Shown here: positions 1 through 10,288 of the stretch, piece by piece
How the letters are laid out: the number at the start of each line of letters is the position of its first letter
Position numbering within the stretch: position 1 is the first letter of the stretch
Source of the DNA: CAVXFS01 sp963761115
Lineage (GTDB): Bacteria; Pseudomonadota; Gammaproteobacteria; Burkholderiales; Gallionellaceae
Length of the DNA: 64,000 nucleotides
Direction: 5' to 3'
NCBI GenBank assembly: GCA_963761115.1
Contig: CAVXFS010000001.1
Coordinates: 1-64,000 of the forward strand
Notes under the pieces: model-generated
Told to the model about the DNA's origin: nothing
Database searches by the model: none
The model's input: the letters and a program-made list of their open reading frames with translations, nothing else
Position numbers and translations under genes: made by a program

Positions 1-67
1 CCGGGCAGTCAAAACAATCTAACTGACGGTCTGTTGCTGGAATTGACCTGCCTTTTATGATTCCATA

Positions 68-1153
68 TTGGTGGCCGAAAAGCCGTCATTCGAACGTGCA
101 ATCAGGCAAATTATTCAGGCCCAGGCCAATTATTCAGATTGCTCAATACCTATCTGTTTGGATAATTTTTTCCTTCAATGCGATGTATATACTCCGGGGC
201 ATACAATAAATACCTTTGTCCTGCTTGGGTCTTCTCGCCATTCTATAGTTAACGCAAAACAAATATTTTGCCAGCCTGCTGCGAATAACCAGCGATGCAG
301 GCCCCAACAAGACATCTTTAATTCTGCACAGATGAGTCCAGTCCAAGACATATTTGGTGGCTTAAATCTCTCCAGCCTTAAAAAATTCAGGTTGGTATTT
401 CCCAAAGGTCGCCAGCTATTCGAAGAAGTACGTGCGCTTTCCAGGGCAAAGCGCGACAAGGTTGAAAGCCACTTGTCACCTGATTTCGCGTGGGCTGAGC
501 TCTATGAACTGAATATCAAGGAAATGAATATCCTTTCACTTGCTGCAATGGGGCTTTTGGACATGCTGATACAAACAGCGCAAACCGGATCAGATCTCAA
601 CCAGTTTATTCTTGAAGAGACTATTCGTAGCTCGGAAACCGAAAACGAAGGCGGTACCTGGTCAGGTGGCCATGAGGGGCAGTTTACAGAAGCGGATATG
701 TTTGCCGTATATTACGCGAACATATATTCGATGCGCTGTCTGGGCATTTACGGGCACTATCTGAATGACCTGGTCAGCATAGTTGGCAAAGGCGGCGAGG
801 GGAGCGACGAAGCATTTTTTAAGGCCGTTACCATAGACCGCAGCGTTTTGACATGCTCTGCATTTGCGGCACGTCTTGCGCGGGCCGAGTTCTTTGATGA
901 CAAGAAATTTTTTCTGCGCCTGCGCAAGGCAATCAAAGGCAAGCCCCATGACAACCTTTTGGTTCATCAGGATTTACGCCTCATACTTCAACTGCTTCAT
1001 GAAACCCAATCGTTGAATGCACTCACGCTGTCCGATGCGGATGTGCTGTTCATCAAGGAACTCAAGTTATATACCAGCTGCGGAGAAGACCCGGCACGAA
1101 GCCTGATGCGCTTCATTCAGCGCTGGAAACACGAAAAACAATCGGCGACATGA
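68..1153 (+). CDS. Hypothetical protein, probable cargo of the integrated element
   Basis: I do not recognise this 361-codon gene. The frame is open back to position 47; the first possible starts are TTG at 68 and GTG at 71, neither with a clear ribosome binding site, so the start is uncertain. No signal peptide or membrane segment is visible. The middle is Gly/Glu-rich around residues 195-205 (EGGTWSGGHEG) and is followed by what look like amphipathic helices; the C-terminus is basic (RFIQRWKHEK). Base use seems more AT-rich than in the housekeeping genes to the right. It lies upstream of, and in the same direction as, the replication initiator and integrase, so I infer it belongs to the same element. 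Its stop codon lies inside a 26-nt palindrome at 1146-1171. Confidence 0.6.
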   Translation: MVAEKPSFERAIRQIIQAQANYSDCSIPICLDNFFLQCDVYTPGHTINTFVLLGSSRHSIVNAKQIFCQPAANNQRCRPQQDIFNSAQMSPVQDIFGGLNLSSLKKFRLVFPKGRQLFEEVRALSRAKRDKVESHLSPDFAWAELYELNIKEMNILSLAAMGLLDMLIQTAQTGSDLNQFILEETIRSSETENEGGTWSGGHEGQFTEADMFAVYYANIYSMRCLGIYGHYLNDLVSIVGKGGEGSDEAFFKAVTIDRSVLTCSAFAARLARAEFFDDKKFFLRLRKAIKGKPHDNLLVHQDLRLILQLLHETQSLNALTLSDADVLFIKELKLYTSCGEDPARSLMRFIQRWKHEKQSAT

Positions 1154-1171
1154 AATTGCAATTTCGTGTCG
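1146..1171. repeat. 26-nt near-perfect palindrome upstream of the replication initiator
   Basis: The two 13-nt halves, CGACATGAAATTG and CAATTTCGTGTCG, are reverse complements except for one pair (T at 1151 against G at 1166), with no spacer. It covers the stop codon of the preceding gene and ends 84 nt before the start of the Rep-like gene. It has no T-run, so it is not a typical terminator. A cruciform-forming palindrome next to a rolling-circle-type initiator could be its nicking site or an operator; that is inference. Confidence 0.6.
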
Positions 1172-1254
1172 TTGTCACCCCTGATTCCAAAACATAAATT
1201 TCCTATCCGTTGCGGAAAGCATTTGCATGTCCGCCACTGCATAGGAGGTTTATC

Positions 1255-2613
1255 ATGCAACCAACAGCAAAGGCAGGTTCATCGGCTAGTTCGAACAGCG
1301 AAGTAGCCATTAAAAATGCCGCAGCCGCGCGACCGCCCGCCCGTACGCGCGCGCAGCGCGTGGCGGACGGACGGGCGCGCGGCGAGGACGTTCAGGGTAC
1401 GCCACCTAGTAACACAGTACCCTCTAAATACATCCCGGAACAAAAACCCGTTTGCCGCATTCTTCGCTGTGCCGTGGATTCTCTTTACCTGTCCTACCAG
1501 GGCAAGTTGTCGAACGAGATGGATGACTGCCTGGAGGACAGAAAAAAATCCGCGCAATCCGATGATGACGTTGAACTGTCCATCGCCCAGATCACGATAG
1601 CGGATCGCCTGTTTCATGTGGCAGCTCATGGGGCAGGGCGCTTTCGCTATGTCATTACCGATGATCGCTTCCGCATCCAGATCAGCCGTGGCAAGCAATT
1701 GCCCATGGCCTACGTCCAGATCAGCAGCGAATACCTGACCTATGTTCCGATCGATACAATCGAACAAGAATTGAGTGTCATTGTGAATAGTCTCGGCGAT
1801 GTTTACGACCAGGCCAAGGTCAGCCGGGCGGATTTATGCGTGGACTTTATCCCCGGCATTCCAATGGATGAATGGAACGTCCGGCAATGGATAACCCGCG
1901 CCAGAAAGAAAGCGGCCTATTGGACCGCCGGCGATCGTTTCTCCGGCTGGGTAATCGGCGCAGGCGGGGCAATTCAATCCAGAACCTACGACAAGGTGCT
2001 GGAGATCATCGAAGAAAGCAACAAGACCTATTTGTTCGATATATGGGAAGCATTGGGCCGCCTGCCCGGCGGGGATCCCGTGTGGCGACAGGAATTCCAG
2101 GCCGGCAGCGCCGCCTTGCGTGAACTGGGTGTGGCAACGGTTCCTCAATTGCTCGATAGACTTGGCGGGCTGTGGCGATACCTGACACAAGATTGGCTGC
2201 GCCTGACGGAACCAGGAACCGACAGCAACAAGTCGCGCTGGCAATCTCATCCGATATGGAATGAAATTCAAGCCGCCATCTGGACACCCACCCCGCAGTT
2301 GGCACTGGAACGTGTGCGCTCCTGCAACCTGCCAATGGACGAGCGGATCATTCCGGGTGGGCTGGGATATATCTCGTCATTCATGGCGCGTGAAGGCATC
2401 ACGGATTGGAGAAAAGGTTTGGACACCTTCCTTCTCCATTCGAGAACCTTTTACGAGCAGCAAGGAACTTCGCTTGCCGATCAGGCCGAAGTGAAAGCCA
2501 GGGTCAAAGGGCGCAAGTACAACACCATCAACAACCGCGTAAAACTGGATGTAATTTTAACCAATGGCCTTTCGGAGGCTTACCGCAGGGCCATGGATGG
2601 GGATGATGAATAA
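1255..2613 (+). CDS. Replication initiation factor-like protein (Rep_trans family)
   Basis: About 452 residues. The ATG at 1255 is chosen over an upstream in-frame TTG (1210) because AGGAGG lies at 1243-1248. The first ~60 residues are Ala/Arg-rich and probably disordered, encoded by a very GC-rich run. After that comes a VDSLYLSYQG-type opening, then RADLCVDF near residue 190, RTYDKVLEI near 244 and WRQEFQ near 276; this order matches the Rep_trans (rolling-circle initiator/MobT relaxase-like) family seen in filamentous phages and small integrative elements. It probably starts rolling-circle replication or mobilisation of the element. The next two genes follow in the same direction, the first overlapping its stop codon. 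Family assignment rests on motif spacing and not on a search. Confidence 0.75.
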   Translation: MQPTAKAGSSASSNSEVAIKNAAAARPPARTRAQRVADGRARGEDVQGTPPSNTVPSKYIPEQKPVCRILRCAVDSLYLSYQGKLSNEMDDCLEDRKKSAQSDDDVELSIAQITIADRLFHVAAHGAGRFRYVITDDRFRIQISRGKQLPMAYVQISSEYLTYVPIDTIEQELSVIVNSLGDVYDQAKVSRADLCVDFIPGIPMDEWNVRQWITRARKKAAYWTAGDRFSGWVIGAGGAIQSRTYDKVLEIIEESNKTYLFDIWEALGRLPGGDPVWRQEFQAGSAALRELGVATVPQLLDRLGGLWRYLTQDWLRLTEPGTDSNKSRWQSHPIWNEIQAAIWTPTPQLALERVRSCNLPMDERIIPGGLGYISSFMAREGITDWRKGLDTFLLHSRTFYEQQGTSLADQAEVKARVKGRKYNTINNRVKLDVILTNGLSEAYRRAMDGDDE

Positions 2614-2929
2614 GCGCGGCTACAACTGCCAGGAGGCGGCGCAATACCTCGGCATCAAGCGCCGCGCATTTGAAAAGCATTTTCGACCTCTTCTCACGGG
2701 CGCTTCCATCGGCACGTCTGTGATCTTCGACCGATTTGACCTCGACCGCGTTTTGGAAGAGCATATCCAGCGGAACGGGCGGCCTGTGGAGAAAGGAGGT
2801 AACACATGGGCCGAGCTCAAACCGGCATCAACCAGGACAAGCAGGGCTTCTGGTGCGTCGATCGGATATACAAAGGTACTCGACTTCGCAACCGTTTCGA
2901 GTCGTTTGAAGAAGCGGAAAGCTGGCTGA
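2597..2929 (+). CDS. Small helix-turn-helix protein, excisionase-like
   Basis: About 110 residues. ATG at 2597 is preferred because AGGG (2587-2590) is spaced 6 nt from it; ATGs at 2603 and 2606 are alternatives. The N-terminal half (NCQEAAQYLGIKRRAFEKHF) has the layout of the short winged-helix/HTH domain of AlpA/excisionase-type proteins, which bind element ends and promoters. The C-terminal ~40 residues are low-complexity and basic (SSRLKKRKAG) and are encoded within the overlap with the integrase gene. It overlaps the end of the rep gene by 17 nt and the start of int by 124 nt. It may control integrase directionality or element transcription; the specific role is inferred from position. 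Confidence 0.65.
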   Translation: MGMMNKRGYNCQEAAQYLGIKRRAFEKHFRPLLTGASIGTSVIFDRFDLDRVLEEHIQRNGRPVEKGGNTWAELKPASTRTSRASGASIGYTKVLDFATVSSRLKKRKAG

Positions 2930-3933
2930 TTTACCAGCTCGAGGGACTTCGGCAACTTCATCTTTTCGGGGTTCGTCCCAGAAAGACGTTTGATGAAGCT
3001 GCCGCAAAATATCTGCTCGATCATCAGGAGAAAGTGTCGCTGCAACAGGACATTTATCTGCTGGAAAGGTTGGTGCCATATATAGGCAAGCTGACGCTCG
3101 ATCAGATCCACGATGGAACGCTGGCATCCTATGTAAAGGATCGGAAAGCCAAAGGACTGGCACACAAGACCATCAATCTTGGTCTGGGTATCGTCCGGCG
3201 GATTCTGAACCTTGCTGCGCGCAGTTGGCGAGATGAGGACGGTAAAACGTGGCTGGAAACGCCACCACTCATCACCATGCTGCCGCTCATAGGGTTTCAG
3301 CGCGAACCGCGTCCTATCACCTGGGCAGAACAACGGTGCATCATGCCGCTGCTGCCGGACCACCTGGCGAAGATGGTCTTGTTCGATTTGAACACGGGCG
3401 CACGGGATGAGGTGGTGTGTGGTCTGAAATGGGAATGGGAAATTCCAATTCCTGAACTTGGTGCATCGGTGTTTGATATTCCAAGGGAGAACGTCAAAGG
3501 CAGGAAACGCGGTCGCGTTCTGGTCTGCAATACGGTTGCTCAAAGCGTCATCGAATCACAACGCGGCATGGATGCCGAATATGTGTTTCCCTATCGGGGC
3601 CATCGGATTGAAACCATGAACAACAACGCATGGCAACGAGCGCGAAAGCTGGCCGGTATTCCCGACCTGCATATTCACGATCTGAGGCATACGGTTGGAA
3701 TGCGACTGCGGGAGGCTGGAGCACGTGAAGAAACGATTGCAGACATCCTGTGGCACACGCGCCAGGGCATGACGGCTCATTACTCGGTAGTTCAGATTGA
3801 TGAGCTGGTAGAGGCGTTAAACCGCATCACGGATGAGAGCAGTCGGGTCAATCGTAGCCTCGCAATGATTCGGCGGGAACGGCTTGAGGAGAAAAGTCAC
3901 CGAAAAGTCCCCATCGAAAAGAAAATGGGTTAG
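2806..3933 (+). CDS. int: Site-specific tyrosine recombinase (integrase)
   Basis: 375 residues. The start at 2806 is fixed by AAAGGAGGT at 2792-2800. The N-terminal half (to ~residue 170) looks like a SAM-like core-binding domain; the catalytic domain shows the first Arg in NTGARDEV (near 198), a Lys in the beta-hairpin NVKGRKRGR, the HDLRH box (near 290), the LWHT box and the nucleophilic Tyr in AHYSV (near 324). It cuts and rejoins DNA at the element's attachment site. The gene ends 30 nt from the 3' end of a tRNA-Arg gene on the other strand, the usual position for an integrase whose target is the tRNA 3' end. The other end of the element is not in the window; the duplicated tRNA segment that would confirm it lies left of position 1 if present. 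Confidence 0.92.
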   Translation: MGRAQTGINQDKQGFWCVDRIYKGTRLRNRFESFEEAESWLIYQLEGLRQLHLFGVRPRKTFDEAAAKYLLDHQEKVSLQQDIYLLERLVPYIGKLTLDQIHDGTLASYVKDRKAKGLAHKTINLGLGIVRRILNLAARSWRDEDGKTWLETPPLITMLPLIGFQREPRPITWAEQRCIMPLLPDHLAKMVLFDLNTGARDEVVCGLKWEWEIPIPELGASVFDIPRENVKGRKRGRVLVCNTVAQSVIESQRGMDAEYVFPYRGHRIETMNNNAWQRARKLAGIPDLHIHDLRHTVGMRLREAGAREETIADILWHTRQGMTAHYSVVQIDELVEALNRITDESSRVNRSLAMIRRERLEEKSHRKVPIEKKMG

Positions 3934-3955
3934 TGCATTTCTGTTCTAACCCATT
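3924..3955 (-). terminator. Hairpin serving as terminator of the tRNA-Ser/tRNA-Arg operon
   Basis: Perfect 10-bp stem (AATGGGTTAG at 3924-3933, CTAACCCATT at 3946-3955) with a 12-nt loop. Read on the minus strand, the stem is followed by TTCTTTTC, so it works as a rho-independent terminator just past the tRNA-Arg 3' end. On the plus strand the stem includes the integrase stop codon but no T-run follows. Confidence 0.7.
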
Positions 3956-3962
3956 GATTTAA

Positions 3963-4039
3963 TGGTGCGCCCGAAGAGATTCGAACTCCTGACCCCTTGG
4001 TTCGTAGCCAAGTACTCTATCCAGCTGAGCTACGGGCGC
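3963..4039 (-). tRNA. tRNA-Arg (anticodon ACG)
   Basis: Read on the minus strand this is a 77-nt tRNA including an encoded CCA end. The acceptor stem is GCGCCCG paired with CGGGCGC, the anticodon arm is CTTGG-CTACGAA-CCAAG giving anticodon ACG (inosine-modified in bacteria, reading CGN codons), and the T loop is TTCGAAT. It lies 16 nt downstream of tRNA-Ser on the same strand and is probably co-transcribed with it. Its 3' end faces the integrase gene and is the likely attachment site. Confidence 0.97.
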
Positions 4040-4055
4040 GTGGTACATGCTTATT

Positions 4056-4150
4056 TGGCGGAGAGAGAGGGATTCGAACCCTCGATAACGGGTTTAATCC
4101 GCTATGCTCCCTTAGCAGGGGAGTGCCTTCGACCTCTCGGCCATCTCTCC
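4056..4150 (-). tRNA. tRNA-Ser (anticodon GCU)
   Basis: 95 nt with encoded CCA and the long variable arm of class II tRNAs. Acceptor GGAGAGA pairs with TCTCTCC; the anticodon loop CTGCTAA gives GCU, reading AGC/AGU; the T loop is TTCGAAT. First gene of a two-tRNA operon with tRNA-Arg. Confidence 0.97.
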
Positions 4151-4164
4151 AAATAAGGCCGCGC

Positions 4165-4193
4165 AGGTTACCGTAAAGCTTTACAAAGGTCAA
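4165..4193 (-). promoter_or_regulatory. Sigma-70 promoter of the tRNA operon
   Basis: On the minus strand TTGACC (4193-4188) is followed after 17 nt by TAACCT (4170-4165), 14 nt before the tRNA-Ser 5' end. The -35 is 5/6, the -10 only 3/6, and the stretch after it (GCGCGG) is GC-rich as in stringently controlled stable-RNA promoters. Confidence 0.55.
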
Positions 4194-4385
4194 CGCTTAA
4201 TGCGCTTCAGGCTAATGCATTTAGAAGTCAATAAGGCTTATTTTCAAAGCTGGTCGTTGGTCATGATTCCATGTGAGTGTTGCGGGAAATAGGCGAGAAC
4301 CCGTTCCGCTAGAGGATACGCTTTCCCGCCATTTTCTTCAGGGGCAGACTTTCATTGCAGGCAACGGTAGAAACGGCTCCAACGA

Positions 4386-5255
4386 TCAATGCAGTGTTGG
4401 TGCCCCTTGGAGGAAATTTTGCCTACTGGCATTGCGAATATGATCCAGCAGCCGATTTGCCTCGGTTTCTGCTTCGATGTCTTGCGCCTGAATACTATCC
4501 TGAGTTGCACAGGCGTTATCCTGTGTGGCAAGCATGCCATTTTCCAGTGCCATTTTCAGGATGGCTTCTTCGCTCATATATTGGTTGGGTGCCTCGAACG
4601 CCTGTACGTCATCCTGAGCCACCAGCGACTCGATTTCCCTAATAGCGCATTGTTCCGCATTCATTCGGATCCTTTGCATTTCGAGAGCACGAATTTCAGC
4701 ATTCAATCTTTTTTGCGATCGTCCCTGAATTTTTTGGCTGGTATTACCCTCGTCGATTCCTGCGCCAGGTTTGACCAGGTCGAGTTCATTCATCACGGCA
4801 TTTTCCTTTTCCCTCGCCGCCACGACAGCCGCTCCGGCTTCCTGAAGTTTGTCAGACATTATTTTTCTGGCGCGTACTTCCATCCCGATGCACGCATAGT
4901 CTGCTTCCACCAAACGCAATTCTGCCGTTATTCGTTCTTCGATTGCTGCTATCGCCCGCAACTCAACATCCATGCACATCTGCGAAGTGCTGACTGACTG
5001 GTCATGCAGGGTGCGGTAGAGAGTGGTAATGGATTCTTCCGTCTGCATTGTTTGCATTTGAAGGAAATCCGTTTCGCCGCAAGTTTCTTGGCTGAATGGA
5101 TAATCCAGCATCAGGCGAGCTCTTTCCTTCAGACTCTGATGCATGGCTAGTTTGTCTTTTACTGGCCGCAAAAAATCTGGCTGGAGCAAGTCTGTGTTGG
5201 CGGAGGTTTCTTCAGCATGCGATGTGGCTCGACGAAACTTCTTGTGAACTGACAT
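4386..5255 (-). CDS. Hypothetical protein, long helical/coiled-coil-like
   Basis: 289 residues from ATG at 5255, chosen because GAGGGGC precedes it; an upstream in-frame ATG at 5279 lacks such a site. No family recognised. The N-terminal ~70 residues are polar and basic (SVHKKFRRATSH), the middle (~residues 100-200) is an uninterrupted heptad-like helix rich in Ala, Glu, Arg and Met (for example EERITAELRLVEADYACIG), and the C-terminus is Gln/Glu/Ala-rich. There is no signal peptide or membrane segment, so a cytoplasmic structural or chaperone-like protein is possible but unsupported. It stands alone between the tRNA operon and aconitase. Confidence 0.6.
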   Translation of the reverse strand: MSVHKKFRRATSHAEETSANTDLLQPDFLRPVKDKLAMHQSLKERARLMLDYPFSQETCGETDFLQMQTMQTEESITTLYRTLHDQSVSTSQMCMDVELRAIAAIEERITAELRLVEADYACIGMEVRARKIMSDKLQEAGAAVVAAREKENAVMNELDLVKPGAGIDEGNTSQKIQGRSQKRLNAEIRALEMQRIRMNAEQCAIREIESLVAQDDVQAFEAPNQYMSEEAILKMALENGMLATQDNACATQDSIQAQDIEAETEANRLLDHIRNASRQNFLQGAPTLH

Positions 5256-5416
5256 GATTTGCCCCTCATTAGTTGGCACCAGACATCTGGCATGTATGCA
5301 AGATACCAGCGGTGCTGTTAAAGCAAGCCTGGAATAAGGGGGGTAAAACAGGCTATTTAGGCCATACGAAAATCATCAGGTACAGCGAAATCAGCTGGAA
5401 TATTCTTAATAAAACT

Positions 5417-5445
5417 AATCAGGATGGACCTATACCATCTTGATT
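5417..5445 (-). terminator. Probable terminator after acnA
   Basis: An 11-nt inverted repeat (5417-5427 and 5435-5445, one G-T pair) with a 7-nt loop lies about 57 nt past the acnA stop. On the minus strand it is followed by TTAGTTTTATT. The rest of 5256-5501 holds no gene that I can see. Confidence 0.5.
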
Positions 5446-5501
5446 TTATGCGGCTAATAATTAAACCACATGTGGGGTAAATGATACACTTATTTATCGG
5501 T

Positions 5502-8201
<2,700 letters not shown>

Positions 8202-8392
8202 CGTGAATGGCTCCGGAGATGCAGAAATTGATGCCGGATTATACTCGAATGAGCCGGTTGCTTTTGATGGCGGCACACAGGAATGACGTTCGTGTTGCCA
8301 ATAATGCAACATAACCTCGGGTCTTAAATAAAATTCACTCGCAGATATTTTGCATTGCCGTGTTCTTCCGGATTTTTTGATAATTCGGCCTG

Positions 8393-8421
8393 TTGAGTTG
8401 GGAAGGTGCTTGAGTTACAAT
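8393..8421 (+). promoter_or_regulatory. Sigma-70 promoter of the rpsB operon, with a ~155-nt leader
   Basis: TTGAGT (8393-8398), 17-nt spacer, TACAAT (8416-8421). Transcription would begin near 8428, leaving a leader of about 155 nt before rpsB. The leader holds a compact hairpin (CCAGCC, CAT loop, GGCTGG at 8506-8520). Leaders of rpsB are sites of autogenous control by S2 in other bacteria; whether this one is, is inference. The remaining part of 8202-8585 shows no gene. Confidence 0.75.
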
Positions 8422-8585
8422 GCGCACCCTGATTTTCCGGCGTTGGGCCGGGAAACAGAAATCTCACATCCGTTCATGTTGGGGTGCCCACATACAGATC
8501 TGATTCCAGCCCATGGCTGGGCGGATTCGATGCAGGTCAGGCTGACGGATGGAAGGACTAACCCTTAACACTATCAGGAGCAAGC

Positions 8586-9311
8586 ATGTCAGTATCTATG
8601 CGTCAAATGTTGGAAGCGGGTGTCCATTTCGGGCACCAGACCCGTTTTTGGAATCCCAAGATGGCACCGTTCATTTTCGGCCATCGCAACAAGATCCATA
8701 TCATCAACCTGGAAAAGACCGTAGTCATGTTCGACGACGCGGTCAAATTCGTGCGCAAGCTGTCTGCCAACAAGGGCACCATCCTGTTCGTTGCGACCAA
8801 GCGCCAGGCGCGTGAAATCATCAAGGAAGAAGCCGTTCGTTGCGGCTGCCCCTTTGTGGATCACCGTTGGCTGGGCGGCATGCTCACCAACTTCAAGACC
8901 GTACAGATTTCCATCAAACGCCTGAAGGAACTGGAAACCATGATGCAGGACGGCTCGATCGAGAACCTTTCCAAGAAGGAAGGGCTGATGCTGCAGCGCG
9001 AACTGGACAAACTGGATCGCAGCCTGGGCGGGATCAAGGACATGCAAGGTCTGCCGGATGCGATTTTCGTGATCGATGTCGGTTACCAGAAGGGCACCAT
9101 TGTGGAAGCTCAGAAGCTGGGCATCCCGGTGATCGGCGTGGTAGATACCAACCATAGCCCGCTGGGCGTGAATTTCCCCATCCCCGGCAACGACGATTCC
9201 AGCCAGGCGATCCGCCTGTATGCGCGCGGCATTGCCGACGCGGTACTGGAAGGCCGCGAACAGGCAATCAACGAGGTCGTGGAACAGGTCGTCGAAGAGC
9301 CGGTGGCTTAA
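8586..9311 (+). CDS. rpsB: 30S ribosomal protein S2
   Basis: 241 residues, standard length. Start ATG follows AGGAG at 8576-8580. The S2 signatures are clear: SMRQMLEAGVHFGHQTRFWNP-type N-terminus (shown in parts: MLEAGVHFGHQ, RFWNPKM) and PDAIFVIDVGYQKG...GIPVIGVVDTN. It sits on the back of the 30S head-body junction and is needed for S1 binding. First gene of the rpsB-tsf unit, separated from tsf by a terminator/attenuator. Confidence 0.99.
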   Translation: MSVSMRQMLEAGVHFGHQTRFWNPKMAPFIFGHRNKIHIINLEKTVVMFDDAVKFVRKLSANKGTILFVATKRQAREIIKEEAVRCGCPFVDHRWLGGMLTNFKTVQISIKRLKELETMMQDGSIENLSKKEGLMLQRELDKLDRSLGGIKDMQGLPDAIFVIDVGYQKGTIVEAQKLGIPVIGVVDTNHSPLGVNFPIPGNDDSSQAIRLYARGIADAVLEGREQAINEVVEQVVEEPVA

Positions 9312-9330
9312 GCTTGTTCTGACTGGCCGA

Positions 9331-9353
9331 AAGGGGCGTTAGCCCCTTTTTTT
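9331..9353 (+). terminator. Terminator/attenuator between rpsB and tsf
   Basis: Stem AAGGGGC (9331-9337) with GCCCCTT (9342-9348), loop GTTA, followed by T to 9353. tsf begins 30 nt later without an obvious new promoter, so it probably lowers, and does not stop, transcription into tsf, as known for this gene pair in E. coli. Confidence 0.85.
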
Positions 9354-9382
9354 ATAGGTATGTTTTTTGAAGGAGTAGGGCA

Positions 9383-10282
9383 ATGGCGGAAATTACCGCA
9401 AGCATGGTGAAAGAATTGCGCGAAGCCACCGGTCTCGGCATGATGGATTGCAAGAGGGCATTGGTGGAAACCGAAGGCGACTTCAAGGCTGCAGAAGAAC
9501 TGCTGCGCATCAAGAGCGGCGCCAAGGCGAGCAAGGCGTCTGCGCGCGTGGCGGCAGAAGGCGTGGTCAGTTCATATGTCACCGCGGACAGCAAGACCGG
9601 CGCGGTTGCTGAAATCAACTGCGAAACCGATTTCGTCGCCAAGAACGACGATTTCGTGGCCTTTGCCAAGAACGTGGCACAGACCGTGGCGGAAAAGGAT
9701 CCGGCTGACGTGGCTGCACTGGCGGATATGCCTATCGTCAACGGCTCCGGCACGGTGGAGGAGACCCGCAAGGCACTGGTGATGAAGCTGGGCGAGAACA
9801 TCAGCGTACGCCGTTTCGCGCGCTATGCCACTACCACCGGCAAGCTGGCTTCCTACCTGCACGGCAACAAGATCGGCGTGATCATCGATTACACCGGCGG
9901 CGACACGGAACTGGGCAAGGACCTGGCGATGCATATCGCGGCGAGCAAGCCGAAGTCCATCGATGCTTCCGGTGTGGCTGCCGAGGACATCGCCACCGAA
10001 CGCCGCATCGCGATCGAGAAGGCGCGCGAAGCCGGCAAGCCGGACGCGATGCTGGAAAAGATCGCCGACGGCACGGTGCAGAAATTCCTCAAGGAAGTGA
10101 CGCTGCTCGGGCAGGTGTTCGTCAAGGCCGAGGACGGCAAGCAGACCATAGAACAGTTGCTGAAGACCAAGGGCGCTTCCGTGAGCGCGTTCCAGATGTT
10201 CGTCGTGGGTGAGGGCATCGAGAAAAAAGTCGAGGATTACGCAGCCGAAGTTGCAGCTGCCGCAGCTGCTGCGAAGGGATAA
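9383..10282 (+). CDS. tsf: Translation elongation factor Ts
   Basis: 299 residues. EF-Ts recycles EF-Tu-GDP to EF-Tu-GTP in the cytoplasm. The N-terminal UBA-like module (VKELREATGLGMMDCKRAL) contains the conserved LREATGxGMMDCK signature, followed by the core domain with INCETDFVAKNDDF and VRRFARY. Start ATG has GGAG upstream (near 9371). Next gene pyrH follows after 6 nt. Confidence 0.99.
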   Translation: MAEITASMVKELREATGLGMMDCKRALVETEGDFKAAEELLRIKSGAKASKASARVAAEGVVSSYVTADSKTGAVAEINCETDFVAKNDDFVAFAKNVAQTVAEKDPADVAALADMPIVNGSGTVEETRKALVMKLGENISVRRFARYATTTGKLASYLHGNKIGVIIDYTGGDTELGKDLAMHIAASKPKSIDASGVAAEDIATERRIAIEKAREAGKPDAMLEKIADGTVQKFLKEVTLLGQVFVKAEDGKQTIEQLLKTKGASVSAFQMFVVGEGIEKKVEDYAAEVAAAAAAAKG

Positions 10283-10288
10283 ACGATC

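Noticed and set aside
3962..4156. 64-codon plus-strand frame
   Set aside because: It covers the two tRNA genes in antisense.
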